Assembly: GCF_014645835.1 (NCBI RefSeq)
Contig: NZ_BMMM01000019.1
Span: 62,001-126,000, forward strand
Direction of reading: 5' to 3'
Source of the DNA: Streptomyces albiflavescens
Lineage (GTDB): Bacteria > Actinomycetota > Actinomycetes > Streptomycetales > Streptomycetaceae
Length of the DNA stretch: 64,000 nucleotides
Shown here piece after piece: positions 25,852 to 34,843 of this stretch; position 1 is the stretch's first letter, and every line of letters begins with the position of its first letter. Below the pieces are notes generated by a model that was given only the letters and a program-made list of their open reading frames with translations, ran no database searches and had not been told where the DNA came from. Both the position numbers and the translations under genes were made by a program.

Positions 25852-26190
25852 CAGCCGCGCCCCCGTCCCCCGTGCCCTTGCTGACGCGCGCCATTGTCCC
25901 CGCCCAACTGCGCCCCCGGAACGGGCGCAACCAGGTGATTCCTCCAACGCAGACACCTATTGATCTTGATAGGCCGTCGTCACGCTCAGGCGGAAAGGAG
26001 CAATCACGAGCCATCTGCCCCGCACGACAGCACGTTTGAGGGCCAGTAAGTCCCCATCGACACAGGCAACTACCTCTTTCCGTGTCAACGAGCCAAATCC
26101 AGTCGTCTCATCCAACCCAGTCCATGCAGGTCAGCGTTATGCAGGCGACTTACTTTCTTGAGACAGAACAGTGAACTCGGTGGCCAGCGC
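25852..26190. other. Intergenic region between NACHT gene and IS5-family element
   Basis: 339 bases without a supported gene. It should contain the NACHT promoter. It is noticeably less GC-rich from about 26040 to 26160, which fits inserted or decayed DNA next to the insertion sequence. Confidence 0.4.
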
Positions 26191-27088
26191 CAGTGAGCCT
26201 TTTCCATCTTTACTCTGAACTGGCCAGATGCAGGGTGAGGACTGCCTGAACGAGGCTCGTGATACGGGTGGTCGAGCAGCGGAGCTTGCGGAGGAGTCGC
26301 CATGACTTGAGGGTGGCGATGGCCTGCTCGACAAGGGCCCGGATCTTCGCGTGGGACCGGTTGACGGCCTGCTGGCCTGCGGACAGCGTCTCCCACCGGC
26401 CGCGGTAGGGAACACGGACCGTACCGCCGGCTCCTTGGTAGCCCTTGTCGGCCCAGCAGACGATGCCGGCCCCTACGAGAGCATCGATGACACCGTGCTC
26501 GCGGGCCGCACGGACGTCGTGGACGGCCCCGGGCAGAGCGGGAGATGCCCACAGCAGGCGCCCCGACGGATCGGCGACGACCTGCACGTTCATCCCGTGT
26601 TTCTTGTGCTTGCCCGAGTAGAACGGCCGATCGGCGGCGATGCGGTCGATCGGCAGCAGCGTCCCGTCCAGCAGGACGAACGCCTTCCTCGACGCCGCCC
26701 GGACCGCATCGGCGAGGGACGGTGCGAGTGCGGCCAGGACATCGACGGCCTCAGTGATGTAGCGGTAGGCGGTGGTGGTACCGATCCCGAATCCGGCTGC
26801 CAGCTGGGCGTACGGATGACCATTGCGGAGATGTGCCAGAGCGAGCAGCGCCTGCCGCCCCGCACTCAAGCGCCGCCATCGGGTACCGAGACGAAGACGG
26901 TGTTCCCGCAGACGAGCGGCAAGGAAGCGCAGGGCGGAGCTGGACACGTCCAGCCCGACGGGTAGACAGGCATGCGAAGCCTCTGGTGGGCACGGGTTCT
27001 TCTTGGTCGAAAACCCATCTACCAGGGGCTTCACCCGTCTGTCAGCCCAACTGCCCGGCAAGGCCAACAGGTTGGAAAAGGATCACTG
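26191..27088 (-). mobile_element. IS5-family insertion sequence, complete, 898 bp
   Basis: Terminal inverted repeats CAGTGAGCCTTTTCCA (26191-26206) and TGGAAAAGGATCACTG (27073-27088) match at 15 of 16 positions and enclose one transposase gene. I see no target duplication at the ends. A related element end lies at 28054-28069. Confidence 0.8.
26210..27067 (-). CDS. IS5-family transposase (DDE_Tnp_4 type)
   Basis: 285 residues, apparently complete. An N-terminal helix-turn-helix region (GHPYAQLAAGFGIGTTTAYR) precedes the DDE catalytic core: Asp in VLLDGTLLPIDR, Asp in CWADKGYQG and Glu in LVEQAIATLK. A conserved HKKHGMNVQVVADPSGRLLW block is typical of the family. The track start is TTG 27067; the exact start is uncertain, since the first 20 residues are not conserved-looking. 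The stop lies three bases inside the left inverted repeat. The gene appears intact, so the element may still move. Confidence 0.85.
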   Translation of the reverse strand: MALPGSWADRRVKPLVDGFSTKKNPCPPEASHACLPVGLDVSSSALRFLAARLREHRLRLGTRWRRLSAGRQALLALAHLRNGHPYAQLAAGFGIGTTTAYRYITEAVDVLAALAPSLADAVRAASRKAFVLLDGTLLPIDRIAADRPFYSGKHKKHGMNVQVVADPSGRLLWASPALPGAVHDVRAAREHGVIDALVGAGIVCWADKGYQGAGGTVRVPYRGRWETLSAGQQAVNRSHAKIRALVEQAIATLKSWRLLRKLRCSTTRITSLVQAVLTLHLASSE

Positions 27089-27114
27089 TCAGAGACACCT
27101 TCTACAGTGCATCC

Positions 27115-27891
27115 ATGGTTCTTGCGCTGCCTGACGGATTGCCTCCCGGTCGGATCCTGCCCTGTGGCTGGTTGCACGCGTGGGTCTCCGACGAGTTTCC
27201 TCATGACATCGAGCACTTGTGGTCCCGCTTGCTGGGCGAGCACGAGGCAACCGGGCTGGTTCCGCTCTTGTGGCCTGGTGCTCTGGGAAGCCCGCTGGAG
27301 CTGGAACAAGTTGACAGCGACTCCTTGGAGGACGTGCTGGCGGCGGACTTCGCCGAGTATCGGCGCAGCAGGCTTCCGTTCCGGACGAACCCGACGCCGG
27401 TCCCGGTTCCCGAAGGAATCGAGCCGTGGCCGCACGACCCCGGGCCGCCCTTCGAACAGTGGCCGGGCCTGGCGCCGACGCTACCTGTGTTGCCCACTGA
27501 TCCGACACCTGAGGAAGCCTCGGTAAGGACGCTGGCCCGGCTCATCGACGTGGCCCGGCGGGACCGTTGCCGCCTTGTGCTCGTCCCCGCCGCGCGCAGT
27601 AGCGACGCCGTTGCGTCGCTCGGCTTGGACACGGAAGCACCACTGCCCTTGGTCTGTGCCCTGCTGCGAAGCTGGGAGGACCGGTACGGCGCGCGAGTGA
27701 TGGGAGTGTTCGGCAGAGAGCTGCACGTCTCAGTCGCACGCCCGCCTGTCGAAGCCTCCCAAACGGAGCTGCTCGCTCTGGAGCACGTGCTGTCGACCGC
27801 GAACAACATCGTCGACGACCCGCCCACACCGTTTCCCGAGTACGCAGCAAGTCTTACGGGGCGAACTCACTGGTCGTTCTGGTGGGATTAG
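27115..27891 (+). CDS. DUF4253-domain protein
   Basis: 258 residues from ATG 27115, 26 bases outside the right end of the IS5-family element. The C-terminal half has the DUF4253 pattern: CRLVLVPAARSSDAVASLG, LRSWEDRYGARVMGVFGREL, then HVSVARPP and a terminal RTHWSFWWD. The N-terminal half (ILPCGWLHAWVSDEF, LWPGALGSPLELEQ) is the usual leader of this family. The protein is cytoplasmic with no signal peptide. Its function is unknown; related genes are often found near toxin-immunity and mobile regions. It is bracketed by two related IS ends, so it may be carried cargo. Confidence 0.7.
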   Translation: MVLALPDGLPPGRILPCGWLHAWVSDEFPHDIEHLWSRLLGEHEATGLVPLLWPGALGSPLELEQVDSDSLEDVLAADFAEYRRSRLPFRTNPTPVPVPEGIEPWPHDPGPPFEQWPGLAPTLPVLPTDPTPEEASVRTLARLIDVARRDRCRLVLVPAARSSDAVASLGLDTEAPLPLVCALLRSWEDRYGARVMGVFGRELHVSVARPPVEASQTELLALEHVLSTANNIVDDPPTPFPEYAASLTGRTHWSFWWD

Positions 27892-27936
27892 GGGGCCTCA
27901 CGGGCTCCGTATAGACCGGGTTGCGCACGGCGACCT

Positions 27937-28074
27937 GCCATCGCCGCCCTCAAGACCTGGCGGCTTCTACGGAAGCTTCGATGCTCCACCACCCGCATCA
28001 CCGCCCTCGTGCAAGCCGTCCTCACCCTCCACCTGACCAGCTCAAACCGAGGTTGGAAAAGGCTCACTGAGTAG
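27937..28074 (+). mobile_element. Remnant of a second IS5-family element (3' end)
   Basis: The plus-strand translation AIAALKTWRLLRKLRCSTTR, then ITALVQAVLTLHLTSS, matches the C-terminus of the transposase at 26210 with scattered changes. The inverted repeat TGGAAAAGGCTCACTG (28054-28069) follows. The upstream four-fifths of the gene is missing. Orientation is opposite to the complete copy, so the two transposase 3' ends point outward. Confidence 0.75.
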
Positions 28075-28339
28075 GACAACCGTCTGGGGTCATCTCATCT
28101 AAGTCGGCCAGCGCATAACGGCAGCTGCGTACTCGGCTGTTGACACCGATGTGGCAATCACGAGGTTTTTCATGGTGCTGGCGCACGCTTTCCCAGCGCA
28201 GCGTCTTGTGGGCAGCGCTTCCAGAGGTCATCAGGAACCAGGTCAGCGGACACGGTCGCAGCGTCTGCCCAGACATGTCGTCAGACATCAACGGAGCAGC
28301 CAAGATCGGCACGTCAGGCGAGCGGGAAATCCGTCCGAT

Positions 28340-28921
28340 TCAGCGCCAGCCACCGTAGCGCGGTTCCGAGTACTCGCCGAACGGCGGGTCGTAGACCTCC
28401 CCATCCTCGGTGGTCACCACGTAGTCGGGCTGGGTCCTTGAGGCCGCCGCCTGCAAGCGGATGACGAGGTCGGCGACAGGCAGGACACGCAGCGACAAAA
28501 CCGCAGCCACGCGAGCACGCTCCTCGGCGATCTCCGGATTGTCCCTGGACAGATGCCTTTCGAGATGCTGGGCGGAGGCCTGCATGACCTCCACATCGCC
28601 GCCGCCGGAGAAGCGAAGACAGTCCTGCCATCCCAGCCCGATGATGATCTCCAGCGCGTCCGCCAGGTCGTCGGCGATCAGCCCGCCCTCGCCTTCGGAG
28701 TTCCCGAAGATCACTGGCCTGCGACCGCCGATCTCGGTGCACAGGAAGTACGCCCCACCCGCAAAATCCCCTGCAATCGTCTCCAGCGGCGAACCCGAGG
28801 CAAGCCTCAAACCCTCACCGCGCTGCTTCTGCTCGATGTCGAACTCGAAGGACGTCCGCAGCAGCCCGTGGACGTCCGGTGTGTTCTGGATCAGATCGAG
28901 CAGATGATCGCTTGAGGCCAT
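28340..28921 (-). CDS. Hypothetical protein, SMI1/KNR4 (SUKH)-like features
   Basis: 193 residues from ATG 28921. The middle (GGAYFLCTEIGGRRPVIFGN, SEGEGGLIADDLADALEII) resembles SUKH/SMI1-KNR4 proteins, where an aromatic-rich strand is followed by a helix with conserved acidic residues. Many SUKH proteins are immunity factors for polymorphic toxins, but no toxin gene is adjacent, so that role is only a suggestion. The protein is cytoplasmic and acidic. It stands alone, with the transporter pseudogene upstream on the same strand. Confidence 0.5.
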   Translation of the reverse strand: MASSDHLLDLIQNTPDVHGLLRTSFEFDIEQKQRGEGLRLASGSPLETIAGDFAGGAYFLCTEIGGRRPVIFGNSEGEGGLIADDLADALEIIIGLGWQDCLRFSGGGDVEVMQASAQHLERHLSRDNPEIAEERARVAAVLSLRVLPVADLVIRLQAAASRTQPDYVVTTEDGEVYDPPFGEYSEPRYGGWR

Positions 28922-29041
28922 GACATGGACGATAGCCAGGGCCACTGACACGCAGGGCTCAGGCCCGACCCATTGGTCCACGACCGCAGCGGATACCCAG
29001 TCGGCATCCGCTGCCGCAACAGGGCATTGTGAAACGATCAG

Positions 29042-29804
29042 TTAGGCCGCGCTGTCGCGCCGCCGCGGAAAGCCGTGCCCGCGGGCGACGATCACCACAG
29101 CCAGTACCGGCAGCAGGAGACCGAGGACGGCCCACGCGAAGGACGTCGGACCGAAGAGGTCGAGCAGAATTCCCCCCGTGACGCCTCCGCCGACCATCGC
29201 CGCGTTCCACAAGGTGACGAGCATGGCCTGTGCGGCGTCGGCCACGTCGCCGCCCGCATCGGCGACAGCCGTCTGCAACAGGGTGGGCACACCACCCCAG
29301 CCGAGACCCCACAGCGCCACCGCGACGAACACGAGCGCGGGCCGGTCCGCGAGGATCGCCAGGACGGTGGCCGCGACCGCGACCAGCAGCGTGCTCGCGA
29401 CGGTGAGAGCCCGCAGCCGCCGGTCGATGTGGGCGCCCACGATCCAGATGCTCACCATGGACGCGCCGCCGAAGACCAGCAGCACGAGGTCGGTCGAGCC
29501 ACCCATGCCGAGGTGTCCGAGGAACGTGGCGATGCCGCCCTCGCTTCCAGCCCGCTGTGGCCGCCGTCAGGGGGATCGCCGTGAGCGCGGTCCCGACCGC
29601 GTAGATCGTGACCGACTGCCCCATGGTGGACTCCCCGACACCGAGGTCGGCGCTCATCGCCGGCAGCACTCCCGCGGGCAGTGTCTCGGTCAGGCTGGTG
29701 ATGAACACGGCGGTGGCCAGCGCGAGGAGGGCCCCGAGCGGGAGCTTGCCTTCGTCGACTCGACCGTGCGCAAGGGCCGGTTGTGTCGTCGTTTCGCTTC
29801 GCAT
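29042..29804 (-). pseudogene. MFS transporter, internally deleted and frameshifted
   Basis: The N-terminal part starts at ATG 29804 and encodes the first two membrane segments (LLALATAVFITSLTETLPAG, then TIYAVGTALTAIPLTAATAG). Near 29550 the frame breaks and a different frame continues with the C-terminal half (GGIATFLGHLGMGGSTDLV to the stop at 29042). The equivalent of roughly 150 residues between the halves is absent. An intact relative would be near 400 residues; this total is about 250 in two frames. Both joins keep normal Streptomyces codon use, so the damage looks recent. Confidence 0.75.
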
Positions 29805-30078
29805 GCCGCGTAGGGTCGAGCCTGACATTGGTGTCAGGTGCAAGACGCCGGCCGTAGGGGGCGGCGGAAGCGGGGAGTGCGGGGGCATGCCCGATCCCGC
29901 CTCGTCGGTGCCGGTCACGGGCCCCACTCATGTGATCGGCGCCGACAGGCGAACGGGCGGTGGATGTCCGGGGCGGCGAAGGATGTCAGGCCGGGTGCAG
30001 AGAGAACGGCCGGGCTGGGCCGGCGGACCGAGGCGCGTCGCGCTTGCCACCGGCTTTCGGCCGCACTAGCCTCCGCGC

Positions 30079-30429
30079 GTGATCAATGGGGCGCATGTGG
30101 TGATCTACACCCGTGATGCGGAGGCCGACCGCGTCTTCTTCCGGGACGTCCTGGGCCTTGCGCACGTGGACGCGGGGCACGGCTGGCTCATCTTCAAGGC
30201 TCCGCCGGCGGAGTTCGCCTTCCACCCGGCCGAGGGCGAGCCGTCGCACGAGTTGATGCTGATGTGCGACGACGTCGAGACGACGATGGCCGAACTCGGC
30301 GAGCAAGGGGTCGAGTTCACACGGCCTCTCACGGAGGCCCGATGGGGGCGCGTGACGGGCTTCCGGCTGCCCGGTGGCGGTGAGATCGGTCTGTACGAGC
30401 CGCGCCATCCCCGGGCGCACGACGTCTAG
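30079..30429 (+). CDS. VOC-family protein (glyoxalase/bleomycin-resistance fold)
   Basis: 116 residues from GTG 30079. A single VOC unit: VVIYTRDAEADRVFFRDVLG at the start, GWLIFKAPPAEFAFHP, SHELMLMCDDVETTMAELGE, and a closing GFRLPGGGEIGLYEPRHP. His and Glu residues at these strands could bind a metal. VOC proteins span lyases, dioxygenases and drug-binding proteins, so function is open. It lies 32 bases from the convergent WYL regulator's stop. Confidence 0.8.
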   Translation: MINGAHVVIYTRDAEADRVFFRDVLGLAHVDAGHGWLIFKAPPAEFAFHPAEGEPSHELMLMCDDVETTMAELGEQGVEFTRPLTEARWGRVTGFRLPGGGEIGLYEPRHPRAHDV

Positions 30430-30461
30430 CTGTGCCATCTCATGACATTGGTTCCTCGCGG

Positions 30462-31451
30462 TCAGGCTTGGCGGGCGTAGGACGCGAGGCGATCGGCGAG
30501 CGCGATGACGAGGTCGTGCAGTTCAGCGGGGCGCTCGATGACGAACGGCCGGTCGAGTGAGGCGAGTACCGGAGGCAACCAATCGAGCCGCTCCGCCCGC
30601 AGCTCGACGCGCAGCCAGCGCTCGGTCGCCCGGTCCTCGCCTGTCACGGGCGCGTACTCCTCCAGGCTCGCGACGCTGGCGGGAAGGTGGGCGCGGATCT
30701 GCTCAACCGTTCCGTGGATCCGCAAGGTCACCTCATGCCGGTACTCGGCCGTGGCGAACCCCGACACTACGCGCTGTGCCGGACCGGGACCCACGGGCGC
30801 TTCGAATGAGCCGGGCAGGGTCCTAGCGTCTGCGATGCGATCGAGCCGGAAGGTTCGGTCCTCGCCGATCCGGGCGTCCTTGCCCGTGACGTACCACCGG
30901 CCCGCATGGGCGACGATCCCGTACGCGTGCAGCGTGCGTTCGCTGCGCCGTCCGTCGCGGTCGGTGTAGCGGATCGAGACCGGTCGGCGGTGGCGCACCG
31001 CATCGGCGATGGTGAGCAGGACCTCGGCGTCCGGGGTGTCGAAATCATCGAGCTGATCCGTGAAGGCGAGAGCTTCCAGGAGTGTGTCGAGCCGACGGGC
31101 GATGCGCTTGGGCAGCACCCGCCGGATCTTCGCCGATGCCGTCTCGCGCGCCGTGTGCTCCGTCGTCGTCAACCCTGCTCGGCGGCTGGCGACCAGGCCG
31201 AGCAGCACGGCCAGCGCCTCGTCGTCGCTGAGCATGAGCGGAGGCAAGCGGTACCCGGGGGCGAGCCGGTACCCGCCGTAGCGGCCGCGCACCGATTCCA
31301 CGGGCACGTCCAGGTCGATCAGCTGGTCCACATACCGCCGCACGGTGCGCCCTTCGACGCCGAGCCGGTCGGCGAGTTCGGCCACCGTCCGGGTGCCGCC
31401 CGACTGCAGCAGCTCCAGGAGTGTCAGCACGCGGCCGGTGGGTCGAGGCAT
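30462..31451 (-). CDS. YafY/WYL-type transcriptional regulator
   Basis: 329 residues from ATG 31451. An N-terminal helix-turn-helix of the HTH_11 type (TRTVAELADRLGVEGRTVRR, then YVDQLIDLDVPVES) precedes a WYL domain, where VSIRYTDRDGRRSERTLHAY and GRWYVTGKDARIGEDRTFRL are the typical strands, and a WCX extension. WYL domains sense small molecules or nucleic acids. Its start faces a VOC gene across 93 bases containing an imperfect palindrome, so it probably controls that gene and itself. Confidence 0.85.
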   Translation of the reverse strand: MPRPTGRVLTLLELLQSGGTRTVAELADRLGVEGRTVRRYVDQLIDLDVPVESVRGRYGGYRLAPGYRLPPLMLSDDEALAVLLGLVASRRAGLTTTEHTARETASAKIRRVLPKRIARRLDTLLEALAFTDQLDDFDTPDAEVLLTIADAVRHRRPVSIRYTDRDGRRSERTLHAYGIVAHAGRWYVTGKDARIGEDRTFRLDRIADARTLPGSFEAPVGPGPAQRVVSGFATAEYRHEVTLRIHGTVEQIRAHLPASVASLEEYAPVTGEDRATERWLRVELRAERLDWLPPVLASLDRPFVIERPAELHDLVIALADRLASYARQA

Positions 31452-31471
31452 GTTCGCAGCCTAACGCGAAT

Positions 31472-31489
31472 ACAGGACCGATTCTGTCC
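31472..31489. promoter_or_regulatory. Candidate WYL-regulator operator
   Basis: ACAGGACCGATTCTGTCC contains GGAC/GTCC arms seven bases apart and an overlapping ACAG/CTGT pair. It lies 21 bases upstream of the regulator start and about 55 before the VOC start, in the only shared promoter space. Confidence 0.45.
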
Positions 31490-31544
31490 ACTATTTCTCC
31501 TAGCCTGCGACGTGCACGCCTCCAGCACAGCCAAGGAGATCCCC

Positions 31545-31943
31545 ATGGACTTCGTCTCGATCCGCATCATCACCAGCGACGTCGCACGCCTCGTCGACTT
31601 CTACGAGCGAGCCACAGGGGCGCAGGCGACGTGGGCCACCGAGGACTTCGCCGAACTCAAGACCACGGGCGCCACCCTCGCGATCGCCGGCACCCGCACC
31701 GTCCCGCTGTTCGCCCCGGGCTCTGCCCGCCCGGCAGACAACCACAGCGTGATCACCGAGTTCCTCGTCGACGACGTGGACCGCGTTCACCAGAACCTGA
31801 CCGGCTTCGTCACCGACTTCGTCAACGAGCCCACCACGATGCCCTGGGGCAACCGGTCGCTGCTGTTCCGTGACCCCGACGGCAACCTCGTCAACTTCTT
31901 CACCCCCGTCACCCCAGCGGCCATCGAAAAGTTCGCACGCTGA
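31545..31943 (+). CDS. VOC-family protein controlled by WYL regulator
   Basis: 132 residues from ATG 31545 with AAGGAG upstream. One VOC unit: IRIITSDVARLVDFYERATG, a TGATLAIAGTR strand, ITEFLVDDVDRVHQNLTGFV and the closing RSLLFRDPDGNLVNFFTPV. The end motif is the one usually carrying the metal-binding Glu; here it reads DPDGNLVN, so metal binding is uncertain. Divergence from a YafY-type regulator is a common arrangement for such genes and suggests stress- or drug-responsive expression. A hairpin terminator follows 22 bases after the stop. Confidence 0.8.
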   Translation: MDFVSIRIITSDVARLVDFYERATGAQATWATEDFAELKTTGATLAIAGTRTVPLFAPGSARPADNHSVITEFLVDDVDRVHQNLTGFVTDFVNEPTTMPWGNRSLLFRDPDGNLVNFFTPVTPAAIEKFAR

Positions 31944-31965
31944 CGCCACGCACAGCCGCTCAGGC

Positions 31966-31991
31966 GGGAGCCCTGAGATCCCAGGGCTCCC
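31966..31991 (+). terminator. Hairpin after VOC gene
   Basis: Perfect ten-base arms GGGAGCCCTG and CAGGGCTCCC around a six-base loop, 22 bases after the VOC stop and one base before the transposase GTG. It has no T-run, as is usual in this genus. Confidence 0.65.
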
Positions 31992-31992
31992 G

Positions 31993-33096
31993 GTGAACGC
32001 GGCCGCCGAGTCCAGGAGCGCCACCAGCAGGGGACATCGGAACGCACCGCTGACCCCCGAAGGACGTCTGCGCTGGTGTCTGCGGATCGACGCCGGACGT
32101 CCGATCGCGCACGTGGCTGCGGAAGCCGGGATCTCCCGCCGCTGCCTGGCCAAGTGGTACGCCCGCTGGCGCGCACACGGCGAGAACGGACTACTCGACC
32201 ACTCCTCTCGCCCCGACACCAGCCCCGCCCGCACCCCCGAGGACATCGCTGACCTGGTGGAGGCGCTGCGGCGGCAGACCAAGCACGGGCCGGCCCGGCT
32301 CGCCGCCGACCTACAGCGGCTGCACGGCGTCACACTCGCGCCCGCGACCGTCCACCGCATCCTGGTGAGGCGAGGACGTGGGCCGGCTCCGGGACCTCGA
32401 CCCACCGACCGGCGAGCAGCTGCGCGAGGCCATCCGCTACGAACACGAAGGGTCGGCGACCTGGTCCACGTCGACGTCAAGAAGCTCGGACGCGTCCCGG
32501 CCGGCGGCGGCTGGCGGATGCACGGCGTCGGCACCGAGTCCGCCCGCGCCTCCAAACGCACCGGACCCGGTACCGGCAAGGTCGGATACACGTACCTGCA
32601 TTCGGCGCTCGACGACCACTCCCGGCTCGCCTACACCGCGGCCCTGGACGATGAGAAGGCCGTCACCGCGGTCGCCTTCTGGCACCGGGCCGTTGCCTTC
32701 TTCGCCGCCCACGGCATCACACCGATCCGCCGCTGCCTCACCGACAACGGCGCGTGCTACCCGTCTACGACCTGGGCTGACGCGCTCGCCGCTGCCGGTA
32801 CAAAGCACAAGCGGACCAGGCCGTACACGCCGCGCACGAACGGGAAGGTGGAGAGGTGTAACGGGACGCTCTCCCGCGAGTGGGCGTACGTCCGCGACTA
32901 CACAACCGAGCGTGAACGCCGCGTCGCACTCGCGGAGTTCGTGAACTACTACGACCACGAGCGGCCGCACGCCGCGCTCGGCGGCCGACCGCCCATCAGC
33001 CGGACCGCCGGGAGCGACTACCGGATCGTCTTCGACCAGCCGCCCGAACCACTCGCGGACATCCCACAGCAGCTCACCTTCGAGGACTTCACGTAA
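31993..33096 (+). CDS. IS481-family transposase
   Basis: 367 residues from GTG 31993. An N-terminal helix-turn-helix (PIAHVAAEAGISRRCLAKWY, then ARWRAHGENGLLDHSSRP) is followed by an rve-type DDE integrase core: Asp in DLVHVDVKKLG, Asp in CLTDNGACYPS and Glu in NGKVERCNGTLSREWAY, then FVNYYDHERPHAALGGRPP. All catalytic residues are present and the frame is open to a plausible end (LTFEDFT). I could not find terminal inverted repeats in the flanks, so the element may be decayed or its ends short. Confidence 0.85.
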   Translation: MNAAAESRSATSRGHRNAPLTPEGRLRWCLRIDAGRPIAHVAAEAGISRRCLAKWYARWRAHGENGLLDHSSRPDTSPARTPEDIADLVEALRRQTKHGPARLAADLQRLHGVTLAPATVHRILVRRGRGPAPGPRPTDRRAAARGHPLRTRRVGDLVHVDVKKLGRVPAGGGWRMHGVGTESARASKRTGPGTGKVGYTYLHSALDDHSRLAYTAALDDEKAVTAVAFWHRAVAFFAAHGITPIRRCLTDNGACYPSTTWADALAAAGTKHKRTRPYTPRTNGKVERCNGTLSREWAYVRDYTTERERRVALAEFVNYYDHERPHAALGGRPPISRTAGSDYRIVFDQPPEPLADIPQQLTFEDFT

Positions 33097-33164
33097 CCAA
33101 GGTCCCGAGACACCACATCCAGCCCAGCGCTGCCTTCTGGCCCCCAGCGGCCCGTCAAGGCAGG

Positions 33165-33204
33165 CCCAAGTCCCCGAACAGCCCTGTGCAGTCGGGGACT
33201 TGGG
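33165..33204. terminator. Bidirectional hairpin between transposase and MHS transporter
   Basis: Perfect 13-base arms CCCAAGTCCCCGA (33165-33177) and TCGGGGACTTGGG (33192-33204) with a 14-base loop. It lies between two convergent genes, 68 bases after one stop and 21 after the other. Confidence 0.75.
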
Positions 33205-33225
33205 CGATCATGAGGTGGGCCGACG

Positions 33226-34578
33226 TCAGGCCGTCACGGCCTCACGCTGTGCGGCTTCCCCCGGCACACGCTCGCCGAGCAGTTCGGTCGGCACCTTGTG
33301 CGTCTCGCGGGCGGTGAGTGCGGCGAGCACCGGCGGGAGGCACAGGGCCGAGGTGAACAGGGCCACGGACGACCAGTCGTCGCCTCCCGGGCCGGCGATC
33401 TGCGCGGCGAAGGTGACGGCGAACCCGGCGACGGCGAAGCCGATCTGGGTGCCGATCGCCATGCCGGAGAGCCGGACGCGGGTGGAGAACATCTCGCCGT
33501 AGAAGGACGGCCAGACACCGTTCGCGGCGCTGTAGACGACACCGAAGGCGAGGATGCCGAAGAGCAGGACCAGGGGGTAGGAGCCCGTGGAGATCGCCCA
33601 CAGGTAGGCGAACATCAGGACCGCACTGCCCGCGGCGCCGATCAGATAGACCGGGCGGCGCCCGATGCGGTCGGAGAGCGTGGCCCACGCGGGGATCGCG
33701 GCGAGGGCGACGAGGTTGGCCAGCGCGCCCACCCACAGCATCTGCGAGCGGGACAGGCCGACCGAGTCGCTGGTCCCGTACGCCAGCGCCCAGACCGTGA
33801 AGATCGTGCTGACCGAGGCGATCAGGGCACCCGCGACCACCCGCAGGACGTCCGCCCAGTGCTCGCGGAACAGTACGGCGAGAGGCAGCTTGGCGACACC
33901 TTCGGTCGCGGCCTGCCGGGTGAAGGCCGGGGTCTCCTCGAGCGTGCGGCGGATGACGTAACCGACGACGGCGACGGCGACGCTCAGCCAGAAGGGGACG
34001 CGCCAGCCCCAGGAGAGCAGTTGGTCATCGGGCAGTGCGGCGACCGGGAGGAAGACCAGCGTGGCGAGGAGCTGACCGCCCTGGGTGCCGCTGAGCGTGA
34101 AACTCGTGAAGAAGCCTCGGCGGTTCGACGGTGCGTGCTCCAGCGTCATCGAGTTGGCGCTCGCCTGCTCCCCGGCCGCGGAGATGCCCTGCAGTACGCG
34201 GCAGAGGACCAGCAGGACCGGGGCAAGGCCGCCGACCTGGGCGCGGGTGGGTAGACAGCCGATGAGGAACGTCGACAGACCCATCAGGATCAGCGTGAAG
34301 ACCATGATCTTCTTCCGGCCGAGGCGGTCGCCGAAGTGGCCGAGGAACAGCGCGCCGATCGGACGGGCGGCGTAGGCGACGCCGAATGTGGCCAGCGACA
34401 GCAGGGTCGCGGTGGCCGGGTCCGACTCGTCGAAGAAGACCTTCGGGAAGATCAGGGCGGCAGCGCTGCCGTAGATGAAGAAGTCGTAGTACTCCAGCGC
34501 GCTGCCGATCCAGGCGGCCATGGCGGCCTTCCGGGGCTGGCCGGGAGGCGCGTCGAGCGGGGCGGCGGGGACGGACAC
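33226..34578 (-). CDS. MHS-family MFS transporter, probable shikimate/quinate uptake
   Basis: 450 residues from GTG 34578 with AAGGAG seven bases upstream. Twelve membrane segments. The metabolite:H+ symporter hallmark SALEYYDFFIYG opens the protein, GDRLGRKKIM is the cytoplasmic loop motif, and an R-RPIGALFLGHFGD block follows. ShiA and related importers belong here. The neighbours (TetR regulator, AroE-family dehydrogenase and QuiC-type dehydratase) point to shikimate or quinate import. Its promoter carries a 24-base site matching one before the dehydrogenase. The specific substrate is inferred from context. Confidence 0.8.
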   Translation of the reverse strand: MSVPAAPLDAPPGQPRKAAMAAWIGSALEYYDFFIYGSAAALIFPKVFFDESDPATATLLSLATFGVAYAARPIGALFLGHFGDRLGRKKIMVFTLILMGLSTFLIGCLPTRAQVGGLAPVLLVLCRVLQGISAAGEQASANSMTLEHAPSNRRGFFTSFTLSGTQGGQLLATLVFLPVAALPDDQLLSWGWRVPFWLSVAVAVVGYVIRRTLEETPAFTRQAATEGVAKLPLAVLFREHWADVLRVVAGALIASVSTIFTVWALAYGTSDSVGLSRSQMLWVGALANLVALAAIPAWATLSDRIGRRPVYLIGAAGSAVLMFAYLWAISTGSYPLVLLFGILAFGVVYSAANGVWPSFYGEMFSTRVRLSGMAIGTQIGFAVAGFAVTFAAQIAGPGGDDWSSVALFTSALCLPPVLAALTARETHKVPTELLGERVPGEAAQREAVTA

Positions 34579-34715
34579 GGCGTGCTCCTTCGAGGGAACT
34601 CCGAGAACGGAGGGGACTCCGGGGACGGGAGTGGCGGAGGGGGAGGGGTGCCGGGGCCCTGGGGGTGTACGGGTCGGCTGTGCCGGGTGCGGGCCGACTG
34701 CCCGCGTGTCCCGGT

Positions 34716-34739
34716 TAATTAACCCACTGGATAGTTAGT
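34716..34739 (-). promoter_or_regulatory. TetR-type operator in MHS transporter promoter
   Basis: Read on the minus strand the 24 bases open with ACTAAC, have CCAGT at the centre and close with ATTA. They match the site at 35639-35662 at 18 of 24 positions, and the flanks agree too (CAC before both). The site lies 138 bases upstream of the transporter start. Confidence 0.65.
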
Positions 34740-34843
34740 AGTGGATGGCTACGGATGTTGCGCCGACGTTTCCCGGGTGTCAAGAGGTTGCGTCGAAGGA
34801 TCTTCGCGGTCCTGGTCCGCGGAGTGGTCCCCGGCGGGGGGTC

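Noticed and set aside
26181..27098. Target-site duplication around the IS5-family element
   Set aside because: The bases next to the two ends (GCGC and TCAG) do not match, nor do those next to the outer remnant end.
28075..28339. Minus-strand frame 28064-28312 as a gene
   Set aside because: It runs into the IS inverted repeat, has no ribosome site and no recognisable motif; I see nothing supportable here.
31944..33225. Terminal inverted repeats of the IS481-type element
   Set aside because: The only strong inverted repeats here are the hairpins at 31966 and 33165, which do not match each other and look like terminators.
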